Shown: positions 1 through 5,409 of the stretch, one piece after another
How the letters are laid out: the number at the start of each line of letters is the position of its first letter
Position numbering within the stretch: the stretch's first letter is position 1
Source: JACRBK01 sp964427955
Lineage (GTDB): Bacteria > Chloroflexota > Anaerolineae > Aggregatilineales > Aggregatilineaceae
Direction: 5' to 3'
Length of the DNA stretch: 9,015 nt
Assembly: GCA_964427955.1 (NCBI GenBank)
Contig: CAYRWY010000236.1
Span: forward strand, 1 to 9,015
Made by a program: the position numbers and the translations under genes
Notes under the pieces: generated by a model
Told to the model about the DNA's origin: nothing
The model's input: the letters and a program-made list of their open reading frames with translations, nothing else
Database searches by the model: none

Positions 1-11
1 TCCGCGCCGCT

Positions 12-38
12 CCCCCTCGCCACCGGGTGGAGAGGGGG
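12..38. repeat. C-rich palindromic hairpin downstream of the kinase gene
   Basis: Bases 12-18 (CCCCCTC) pair with 32-38 (GAGGGGG), and 20-23 (CCAC) with 27-30 (GTGG), leaving one G/A mismatch and a three-base loop. It lies about 75 bases beyond the stop of the leftward kinase gene, so it could end that transcript, but there is no T-run on either side. Its core resembles the hairpin at 3294-3323, which suggests a dispersed intergenic palindrome (REP-like). That reading is an inference from two copies only. Confidence 0.5.
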
Positions 39-114
39 TCGGGGGGTGAGGTAAAGCCCCGCCAATTTCCGCGTGCTCAATGCTTTTGCCCCTGAATGAC
101 AACGAGTCCCAACC

Positions 115-1047
115 TTAGCCCGGCTCGTCCGGCGGCACCCAGTAGCAGACGCGGCGGGCGCTCTCGTCCATCACCTTGACGGCCTCATAGTAGGCCGTTT
201 TCATGTCTTCGCCCGACCGGAAGCGTGCCTTGGGGTCTTTGGACAGCACTTGCAGCAGGAAATTTTGCAGCCGGAGTGGGAACTGCTTGTTGAGCGTGCG
301 CGGCGGCGGCGGCGGCTGATCGACGTGGGCCAGCGCCGTCATCTGCGGATTCACGCCCAGGAACGGCAGCCGTCCCAGCAGCACTTCGTAGATGATCACG
401 CCCAGCGAATAGAGATCGGAGCGCTGATCGGCGGACGTGCCCATCGCCACTTCGGGGGCCATGTACTCCGGCGTCCCCACCGAGACCCCTGCCGCCGTCA
501 GCGTCGTGTCCAACCCCGGACGCTTGCCCAGTCCAAAATCGGTCAGGTACACGTGATTGCCCTCCCCGCGCGGCTCGATCAGGATATTGGCGGTCTTCAG
601 GTCGCGGTGGATGACCCCCTGGTCGTGGCCGTAGTTCAACGCCTCGCACACCGGGCGGACGATCTGCCAGGCGGTCAGCGGTGAAAAGCGGTGATGGCGC
701 AGGATGCTTTCCAGCGACGGACCTTTGACGAGCTGCATCACGATGTACAGAAAGCCGTTCCATTCCCCGTAGGCATAGACCGGCACGATATGCGGGTGGC
801 GCAGCGTGATCATCAACTCGGCTTCACGCCAGAAGCGCGCGCGAAAATTCTCGTCGTCGGCGTATTCCGGCAGCAGCACCTTGACGGCCACCGGCGTCTG
901 GGTTTCGGCCTCGTAGCCCTGATAGACCCGTCCCATGCCGCCCACGCCGATATGGCGCATGACGATATAGCCTTTGACGTTCTGCCCGATAAGCTCGCTG
1001 TCCACCGCGTTGATTCCCCTGGGTCGGATGCTGTTGGAAGTAATCAT
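115..1047 (-). CDS. Soluble PknB-type Ser/Thr protein kinase
   Basis: A Hanks-type kinase that transfers phosphate from ATP to Ser/Thr residues of proteins; its substrate is unknown. Numbered from the ATG at 1047, the protein has 310 residues and every key element is present: the Gly-rich loop GVGGMG (34-39), Lys56 in VAVK, a Glu at about 75 for the salt bridge, HRD at 147-149 with Asn154, DFG at 170-172, and the activation-segment end TPEYMAPE (192-199). A Pro run (PPPPP, about 245-249) lies in the C-lobe. The protein ends about 40 residues after the kinase fold, with no membrane segment, PASTA or other sensor domain, so it should be cytosolic. A TTG start at 1071 would add eight residues but has no ribosome-binding site, so I prefer the ATG, although its own site is weak. 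It is divergent to the ECF sigma gene and has an ECF-type promoter-like element upstream. All residues needed for activity are kept, so it should be active. Confidence 0.95.
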   Translation of the reverse strand: MITSNSIRPRGINAVDSELIGQNVKGYIVMRHIGVGGMGRVYQGYEAETQTPVAVKVLLPEYADDENFRARFWREAELMITLRHPHIVPVYAYGEWNGFLYIVMQLVKGPSLESILRHHRFSPLTAWQIVRPVCEALNYGHDQGVIHRDLKTANILIEPRGEGNHVYLTDFGLGKRPGLDTTLTAAGVSVGTPEYMAPEVAMGTSADQRSDLYSLGVIIYEVLLGRLPFLGVNPQMTALAHVDQPPPPPRTLNKQFPLRLQNFLLQVLSKDPKARFRSGEDMKTAYYEAVKVMDESARRVCYWVPPDEPG

Positions 1048-1102
1048 AGTCTCAATGTACACCACTGCCAATCACATCGCCCGATTTTTAGCCGACAATT
1101 AG

Positions 1103-1130
1103 TTGACGCCTGGCCGACTACTCCGGTTCC
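1103..1130 (-). promoter_or_regulatory. ECF-type promoter-like element facing the kinase gene
   Basis: On the minus strand GGAACC (1125-1130) is followed, after exactly 16 bases, by CGTCAA (1103-1108). GGAAC-N16-CGTC is the usual layout of promoters read by ECF sigma factors. A transcript would start near 1096, about 50 bases before the kinase ATG. A matching element on the plus strand (1147-1174) supports it. This is read from the sequence by eye and not tested. Confidence 0.5.
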
Positions 1131-1146
1131 CCAATTGTCAGGATTC

Positions 1147-1174
1147 GGTAACACCTGGCGCACTCCTACGTCTT
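1147..1174 (+). promoter_or_regulatory. ECF-type promoter-like element facing the sigma factor operon
   Basis: GGTAAC (1147-1152), then exactly 16 bases, then CGTCTT (1169-1174). It has the same architecture and spacing as the minus-strand element at 1103-1130. The start site would be near 1180, giving a leader of 20-40 bases before the sigma factor gene. Autoregulation of this kind is typical of ECF operons. No sigma-70 -35/-10 pair was found for this gene. Confidence 0.5.
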
Positions 1175-1201
1175 AACCAGCAAAAGGCGTAAGATCAAAG
1201 C

Positions 1202-1771
1202 ATGGCCTGGAGAACAATGCTGAATCTCAAACCGGACGAGGACGCCCGGCTGCTCACCGCAGCACGCGGCGATCCGGCGCAGTTTGCGCCGCTCTACGAG
1301 CGCTACTTCGACCGCATCTATGCGTACTGCCGTTACCGGGTGGGCGAGCCGGACGCCGAGGATGTCACCAGCCAGGTGTTCATCCGCGCGCTGGGCGGGC
1401 TGGCCGGGTATCGCGGCGGATCGGTGCGGGCGTGGTTGTTTCGTATCGCGCACAACTGCGTCGTGGATCACCAGCGCGCCCGCCGCCCCCAGTTCTCGCT
1501 GGATCGAGACGAGATCGACCTGCCCGCCCCGGGCCTCGACCTGGCCGATCATCTCTTCCACGAGGAGCAACTGCGGACGCTGCGGAGGGTCGTCGCCGAC
1601 CTGGCAGACGACGAGGTGCACCTGCTGACCCTCAAGCTGGTCAGCGGGCTGAATGCCAGCGAGATCGCCCAGGTCACCGGCCAGAGCGCGGTCGCCGTGC
1701 GCGTCAAGTTACACCGCTTGATCAAGCGGCTTCGCCAGCGTTTTGAACAAGTCATGGAAACCGAACGATGA
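1202..1771 (+). CDS. ECF-family RNA polymerase sigma factor
   Basis: A group 4 (ECF) sigma factor that directs RNA polymerase to a small regulon. The 189-residue protein has region 2 at about 31-95, with the DAED motif (51-54) and the -10-recognising segment WLFRIAHNCVVDHQRAR (78-94). Region 4 lies at about 118-182, with the helix-turn-helix around NASEIAQVTGQSAVAVRVKL. Region 1.1 and region 3 are absent, as expected for ECF proteins, and no extra C-terminal domain is fused. The start is uncertain: the ATG at 1202 has only a distant AAAAGG, whereas the ATG at 1217 has GGAGA just upstream, although close (3-4 bases). The stop overlaps the start of the membrane protein gene (ATGA, 1768-1771), so the two are translationally coupled, the classic arrangement of a sigma factor and its regulator. 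The acidic DAED motif is intact, which argues against the phosphorylation-activated ECF type in which that region is altered. Confidence 0.93.
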   Translation: MAWRTMLNLKPDEDARLLTAARGDPAQFAPLYERYFDRIYAYCRYRVGEPDAEDVTSQVFIRALGGLAGYRGGSVRAWLFRIAHNCVVDHQRARRPQFSLDRDEIDLPAPGLDLADHLFHEEQLRTLRRVVADLADDEVHLLTLKLVSGLNASEIAQVTGQSAVAVRVKLHRLIKRLRQRFEQVMETER

Positions 1772-3282
1772 ATGAATCACCTGTCTCCACCGACCGGATG
1801 CTCGAGTATCTCGACGCGCTGCTCGACGATCCCCAGGCGATCTCGCCGCCGGATCTGAGCGCCGCGGACGTGGACTTCGTGCGGGCGCTGCTGCGGCTCT
1901 ATCCCGTCCCGGCCCAGCCGGGCGCGCGGCGGCGGCGCGTCTGGCAGCGGGTGATCACCCAGGCCATCGCCCAGCGGGTCACGACGCCTTTGACCAGCAA
2001 TGGACGTCATACCTACAAGGAGTCAGAAATGGTCACTTATCCTGCGCAAGCTGCCGCCCGCCCCCAACCGGTGCGCGGCCTGTGGACGTTAGGGCTGGCC
2101 GCCGCGGCGCTGGTCGTCGTAGCGATCACGCTGCTGCTGGCGCGCGCCAATGGAACCCCGCCGGAGCACGGGGCGGATATTCGCCCGATTCTCGCGACCA
2201 CCACGCCGTTGGCGACGCTGGTGCCCTCCGGGACGCCGGTGAACGATGTGGCGGTTATCACGGCCACGCCGTTGGGGATGTCGATTTCCACAGGGACGTT
2301 CGTGCCCGAAGTGGTTACCGCCACCGTCACCCCCAGCCCGGCTCCGTTCGACGCGACTCTCCTGCCGCCGTCGATGATCCCCACCGGCACGCCGCTTCTG
2401 GTGGTGCCGAATATGGTCGTGACGGCAGAGATCCCGCCGACCGCCGTTCCGATGCCGCTGGTGCCCCCACACGCTGCCGAAGTGATGAGCTTCGATCCCG
2501 GCGCAGTGGTGGCGCTGGCCTGGTCGCCGGATGGCCAGCTCCTGGCGGTGGCCTATGCCGACCGGATCACGCTTCAAAATGTGGCCAATCTCACAGCGCC
2601 GGAGATCGAGCTGCGCCAGGCGGGCGCGACGGCGCTGGCCTTCAGCCCCGATGGCCGGTGGCTGGCCTCGGCGCATCAAGACGGCACGGTGAGCCTGTGG
2701 GATGCCCGCCTCACCCAGGGAGAACTCGTCGCCATGTTGAGTATCGAGGCAGGGCCGCTCGCGAAGGTGAGCTTCAACCCGGACGGCACGTACCTGATCC
2801 TGGAAGCCGCCAACGGCGCGATCACCATCTGGAGTCTGAACCAGCCCGGCCCGACCTTGAGCACCATTCCCCCGCGCGAAGGCGATCTCGTCTCCCTGTG
2901 GGGATGCAGCGCGTCCTTCAGCGGCGGGACACCGCCCCAGTCTCGCCCCCTGGATGAATACACCATCACCAGCACCCGCGACGGGATCGACCTGGCGTCG
3001 CGGAACGGAAAAGAGGTGCTGGCGGCAGGCGCGGGCACAGTCGCTTTCGCCGGGTGGAGTGATACCGGCTATGGCTACACCGTCGTGATCGCGCACGGCG
3101 AGACTTTTAGCCTGTACGCGCACCTGGAACAGGCGCAGGTGGCGTGCGGCCAGAAGGTGAGCGACGGCGAGCAGATCGGCACCGTCGGCTCGACGGGGAT
3201 GGCGTCCGGGCCGGTGCTGCACTTCGAGATCCGCGACGCCGCCTGGAACGTCCTGGACCCGCACCAGTTCATCATGTTCTAG
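1768..3282 (+). CDS. Membrane-anchored WD40-like / degenerate LytM (M23) protein, putative sigma regulator
   Basis: A 504-residue protein with this order: a charged N-terminal region (1-100, Arg-rich around 54-59), one membrane segment (105-125), a Thr/Pro-rich linker (about 130-240), three WD40-like motifs (around 247, 288 and 331, each with an SPDG or NPDG turn), and a LytM/M23 domain (about 395-504). Inside-out topology is inferred, so the WD40 and LytM parts should face the cell wall. In the LytM domain the usual HxGxD is RDGID (404-408) and the usual HxH is VLH (483-485). Asp408, His452 (YAHL) and His485 remain. One zinc ligand and one catalytic His are therefore gone, and hydrolysis is unlikely; such domains, as in EnvC and NlpD, bind wall or activate amidases. 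Three WD40 motifs are too few for a normal propeller. The coupling to the sigma gene suggests that the N-terminus is an anti-sigma segment, but it lacks the HxxxCxxC zinc motif and I do not recognise it as a known anti-sigma fold. Confidence 0.85.
   Translation: MNESPVSTDRMLEYLDALLDDPQAISPPDLSAADVDFVRALLRLYPVPAQPGARRRRVWQRVITQAIAQRVTTPLTSNGRHTYKESEMVTYPAQAAARPQPVRGLWTLGLAAAALVVVAITLLLARANGTPPEHGADIRPILATTTPLATLVPSGTPVNDVAVITATPLGMSISTGTFVPEVVTATVTPSPAPFDATLLPPSMIPTGTPLLVVPNMVVTAEIPPTAVPMPLVPPHAAEVMSFDPGAVVALAWSPDGQLLAVAYADRITLQNVANLTAPEIELRQAGATALAFSPDGRWLASAHQDGTVSLWDARLTQGELVAMLSIEAGPLAKVSFNPDGTYLILEAANGAITIWSLNQPGPTLSTIPPREGDLVSLWGCSASFSGGTPPQSRPLDEYTITSTRDGIDLASRNGKEVLAAGAGTVAFAGWSDTGYGYTVVIAHGETFSLYAHLEQAQVACGQKVSDGEQIGTVGSTGMASGPVLHFEIRDAAWNVLDPHQFIMF
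2017..2031 (+). promoter_or_regulatory. Strong internal ribosome-binding site and in-frame ATG
   Basis: AAGGAG (2017-2022), six bases, then ATG (2029-2031), in frame at codon 88 of the WD40/LytM gene. This is the best Shine-Dalgarno match seen in the locus, better than that of the full-length start at 1768. Initiation here would give a 417-residue form lacking the N-terminal cytoplasmic region but keeping the membrane segment and all outer domains. Either two isoforms are made, or the short form is the main product. Confidence 0.5.
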
Positions 3283-3293
3283 GGAGTAGCAGA

Positions 3294-3323
3294 CCCTCTC
3301 CCATAGCAAACGATGGGAGAGGG
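3294..3323 (+). terminator. Hairpin after the sigma factor operon, likely terminator
   Basis: CCCTCTCCCAT (3294-3304) and ATGGGAGAGGG (3313-3323) form a perfect 11-bp stem with an eight-base loop. It starts 12 bases after the stop of the WD40/LytM gene, where a terminator is expected. The following GGAGTTTC is only weakly T-rich, so termination may be factor-assisted. The arms resemble the palindrome at 12-38, so it may also be a dispersed repeat. Confidence 0.55.
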
Positions 3324-3361
3324 GAGTTTCATCCCCCGCGGTTTGTCCTCTGCTTGCCTTA

Positions 3362-3417
3362 CTGCCCTGATCGGGGGAGATAGGTTCCCCCCCTCGGGGT
3401 GCCCATCTGGGCAGGGC
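3362..3417. repeat. Cluster of nested G/C-rich inverted repeats
   Basis: Outer arms CTGCCC (3362-3367) and GGGCAG (3409-3414) enclose GGGGGA (3373-3378) with TCCCCC (3386-3391), a CCCC-GGGG pair around 3390-3399, and a small TGCCC/GGGCA hairpin around 3400-3413. The alternatives overlap, so only some can form at once. No gene is seen between 3283 and 3476. The patch lies at the left side of the decayed MNT/HEPN remnant and could be a repeat element or the scar of an insertion. Confidence 0.35.
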
Positions 3418-3451
3418 GGGGTGAATAATACGCCGAAAGTCGGGATTCCGG

Positions 3452-3457
3452 TACAAT
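3452..3457 (+). promoter_or_regulatory. Possible -10 element of the nucleotidyltransferase remnant
   Basis: TACAAT matches TATAAT at five of six positions and lies 20 bases before the GTG start. No recognisable -35 box lies 16-18 bases upstream, so support is weak. Confidence 0.25.
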
Positions 3458-3476
3458 TACGATAGGGGTTGATGCG

Positions 3477-3781
3477 GTGATGTCAGTCCAAATTGATATT
3501 TCCTACGACGTGATCGCCGCCTTTTGCGAGCGTCATCACATTCGCAAGCTGGCCTTGTTCGGTTCAGTGCTGCGCGACGATTTCCGCCCGGACAGTGATA
3601 TTGATGTGCTGGTGGAATTCGAGCCAGAGGCGACCATCACCTTTCTCGACCTGACTCGCTATGAAACACCCTCCTGGGGCGCAAGATCGATTTAGGAGAA
3701 TACCAATCCGTCCGCGAGGACCCAAACTATCTTCGCCGTCGGCGCATTCTCAACTCGGCGCAGGTAATCTATGAGAGATGA
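3477..3781 (+). pseudogene. Frameshifted MNT-type nucleotidyltransferase (HEPN/MNT toxin-antitoxin family)
   Basis: The intact family has about 100 residues and transfers nucleotides; in HEPN/MNT toxin-antitoxin pairs the MNT protein neutralises the HEPN toxin. The first frame (3477-3695) begins GTG-ATG and gives 72 residues containing GSVLRDDFRPDSDIDVLV, which is the GSxxR...SDxDxxV motif with Asp41 and Asp43. After RYE (ends 3665) it runs into unrelated codons and stops at 3695. From 3671 another frame reads LLGRKIDLGEYQSVRED and on to SAQVIYER, stopping at 3779-3781. This is the missing C-terminal part with the third acidic residue (Asp in KIDL). Only five bases separate the two parts where about six codons would be expected, so a small out-of-frame deletion is likely. 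A sequencing error is less likely because it would not explain the missing residues. AGGGG at 3464-3468 may be the ribosome-binding site. A/T content is higher than in neighbouring genes, which fits acquisition by transfer. Confidence 0.8.
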
Positions 3782-3809
3782 CGCAGGACGGCAGTTTTCA
3801 GCAGTATGA
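3771..3809 (+). pseudogene. Possible 5' remnant of a HEPN-domain partner gene
   Basis: The ATG at 3771 overlaps the end of the MNT reading frame and encodes MRDDAGRQFSAV before a TGA at 3807. HEPN (DUF86-type) partners of MNT proteins usually follow with a short overlap and often begin MRDD. Only these first few residues look right; nothing resembling the later HEPN motif (RxxxxH) is seen before the mraY stop at 3864. This is an inference from position and four residues. Confidence 0.3.
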
Positions 3810-3863
3810 TCTGACAGGTAGTCTCGATCCGTCCTTTCGACGAAACCGAAGACAACTGACCGC

Positions 3864-4874
3864 TCACCGCAGCAAGGCCAGCGACACCCCCAGCATGGCC
3901 GAGAGGATGCCGATCAGCCAGAAGCGCTGCACGACCTGCGTTTCACTCCAGCCGATCAGCTCGAAATGGTGGTGGATCGGGGTCATACGGAACAGCCGCT
4001 GGCCGTGCGTCAGGCGGACATAGCCCACCTGCAAGATCACGCTGACCACTTCCGCCACCGGGATGATCGCCACCAGCGGCAGCAGCAGCCATTGGCCGGT
4101 CATCAGCCCGATGGTGCCCAGCGCCGCGCCCAATGCCAGCGATCCCACGTCGCCCATGAACATCTGCGCCGGGTGCGCGTTGTACCACAAAAAGCCGAAG
4201 CACGCGCCGACCATGATGAAGCTGAACTGCACCAGGAACGTCTGGCCCTGCAAATGGGCGATCACGCCGTAGGCCGCGAAGGCGCTGGCCGTGATGATCC
4301 CCGACAGCCCGTCCAGCCCATCGGTGAAATTGATGGCGTTGCTGAACCCGGTGATGACGATCACTGCCGCCGGAATCCAGATCAGCTTGGGAAGCTCGAT
4401 AAAGTCGGGGAAAAAGGGAAGATAAACGCCGTTCGCATTCTGAACGCCGCCGAACGCCATCACGACCGCGACGAACAACGCCAGAACGAACTGCGCGGTG
4501 AACTTGGTCCGCGCCCGGATGCCCTCGCCGCGCTCACGCGTGCCGCGCACACCTTCGATATCGTCCACCGCGCCCAGCACGCCGAAAGTGAGCAGCACGA
4601 ACAGCGGCAGCAGAATGCTGGAGCCGGTCAGGCGTTCCTGAACCAGCCGCGCCAGGTTCAACCCCAGAGTGATCAAGACCACCGGGATCACGATCAGGAT
4701 ACCGCCCATGCTGGGCGTGCCCGTTTTGGCCAGATGCGACTGCGGGCCTGATTCACGGATTTGCTTGCCGATGCCGAGCCGCCGCTGGATTTCGACAAAC
4801 GGCTCGCCCCAAATGGCCGTGAGCAAAAACGTGATGGCCCCCAGGGTCAGTGCCAGGGGAAGCTCAGGTGTCAT
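3864..4874 (-). CDS. mraY: Phospho-N-acetylmuramoyl-pentapeptide transferase
   Basis: An integral membrane enzyme that joins UDP-MurNAc-pentapeptide to undecaprenyl phosphate, giving lipid I and UMP, the first membrane step of peptidoglycan synthesis. The 336-residue length fits the family. Conserved parts are visible: TGTPSMGG (51-58), the Asp pair in GAVDDI (Asp104, Asp105), NAINFTDGLDGLSG (179-192), GDVGSLALG with Asp242, and the cytoplasmic PIHHHFELIGW (299-309), which is the MraY signature separating it from WecA-type relatives. About ten hydrophobic segments are spread along the chain. The ATG at 4874 is chosen because MTPELPLALTL starts the first membrane helix; the frame is open further upstream, but that part overlaps the receiver gene and has no family likeness. 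It follows the receiver gene after 13 bases, so the two are probably one transcript. No clear terminator is seen between its stop and the MNT remnant. Confidence 0.97.
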   Translation of the reverse strand: MTPELPLALTLGAITFLLTAIWGEPFVEIQRRLGIGKQIRESGPQSHLAKTGTPSMGGILIVIPVVLITLGLNLARLVQERLTGSSILLPLFVLLTFGVLGAVDDIEGVRGTRERGEGIRARTKFTAQFVLALFVAVVMAFGGVQNANGVYLPFFPDFIELPKLIWIPAAVIVITGFSNAINFTDGLDGLSGIITASAFAAYGVIAHLQGQTFLVQFSFIMVGACFGFLWYNAHPAQMFMGDVGSLALGAALGTIGLMTGQWLLLPLVAIIPVAEVVSVILQVGYVRLTHGQRLFRMTPIHHHFELIGWSETQVVQRFWLIGILSAMLGVSLALLR

Positions 4875-4887
4875 ACCGCGCCGGTGC

Positions 4888-5304
4888 CTAGCACCACTCC
4901 CACACCTGATCGCCCTGTAGGATACGCCGAATTTGCTCCGGGAACCGATCCGGATCGAGCGGCTTGCCCAGGAACCCATCAAACCCGGCGTTGATCGCCT
5001 TGTGCATCTCGTCTTCGCTGGCTTCCGCGGTGACGGCCACGACCCGTGTCAGACTCAGGCGGGGATGGCTGCGGATTTTGCGCAGGGCCTGGTAGCCATC
5101 TTCGTACGGCAGCCGGATGTCCATCAGGATCAGATCCAACTGCGGCAGGGTGTCGGCAAACTGGACCACCTGCCACCCGCTGGTTTTCCATTCGCAATGG
5201 TTGACTCCCATATGCGCCAGCAGCCGGGCGATCAGTACAAAGTTGGGGACATTGTCTTCCACCACCAGGATATGCGCATCATGCGGGCTGATCGATCCAC
5301 TCAT
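4888..5304 (-). CDS. Stand-alone CheY-like response regulator receiver
   Basis: A single receiver domain of 138 residues with no output domain, like CheY, DivK or Spo0F. Signature residues are all present: the acidic pair Glu16-Asp17 in VVEDN, the phospho-accepting Asp62 in LILMDIRLP, Thr92 in AVTAEA, and Lys114 in GKPLD. It can therefore be phosphorylated by a histidine kinase and must act through protein contacts or phosphorelay; no histidine kinase lies in the window. The N-terminal HILVVEDN and the length are normal; the Trp-containing tail (QVWEWC) is short. The ATG at 5304 has AGGGAG about ten bases upstream. It lies between the penicillin-binding protein and mraY, a place often held by murF in dcw clusters, and is 13 bases from mraY. 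A promoter of its own is seen at 5372-5400. Its link to cell-wall synthesis is inferred from location only. Confidence 0.93.
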   Translation of the reverse strand: MSGSISPHDAHILVVEDNVPNFVLIARLLAHMGVNHCEWKTSGWQVVQFADTLPQLDLILMDIRLPYEDGYQALRKIRSHPRLSLTRVVAVTAEASEDEMHKAINAGFDGFLGKPLDPDRFPEQIRRILQGDQVWEWC

Positions 5305-5371
5305 AAATGCTACTCCCTCAAAAGTTTACGCACGGTTTGCTTTGGGTAGCAAAACAGGAGCGCCACTTCTA

Positions 5372-5400
5372 ATCGTAACAAGGGTCTTTCATCCTGTCCA
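5372..5400 (-). promoter_or_regulatory. Sigma-70-like promoter for the receiver-mraY pair
   Basis: On the minus strand TGGACA (5395-5400, five of six to TTGACA), a 17-base spacer, then TACGAT (5372-5377, four of six to TATAAT). The start would be near 5365, giving a leader of about 60 bases before the receiver ATG. It lies in the 105-base gap after the penicillin-binding protein gene. Confidence 0.45.
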
Positions 5401-5409
5401 GTACGCCGC

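Noticed and set aside
1103..1108. TTGACG as a sigma-70 -35 box for the ECF sigma gene
   Set aside because: No -10-like hexamer lies 16-18 bases downstream; the same bases read as CGTCAA on the other strand fit the ECF-type element better.
1202..1771. Phosphorylation-activated ECF class controlled by the neighbouring kinase
   Set aside because: That type has lost the acidic region 2 motif; DAED is intact here, so only the neighbourhood supports it.
2977..3282. Active M23 peptidase
   Set aside because: His of HxGxD is Arg404 and the first His of HxH is Val483. I checked the codons, and both changes are read directly from the sequence.
2089..3456. A 455-codon open frame on the minus strand
   Set aside because: It is antisense to the WD40/LytM gene, whose motifs are clear. 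Its translation is Arg/His/Gly-rich low-complexity sequence with no family likeness, typical of antisense frames in GC-rich DNA.
3778..4023. An 81-codon plus-strand frame starting in the HEPN remnant
   Set aside because: Most of it is antisense to the mraY 3' end and the translation resembles nothing known.
3966..4751. A 261-codon open frame on the plus strand
   Set aside because: It is antisense to mraY and reads as a His/Gln/Arg-rich string with no domain.
4875..4982. A 36-residue N-terminal extension of MraY
   Set aside because: It overlaps the receiver gene in another frame, does not resemble MraY, and the ATG at 4874 begins directly at the first membrane helix.
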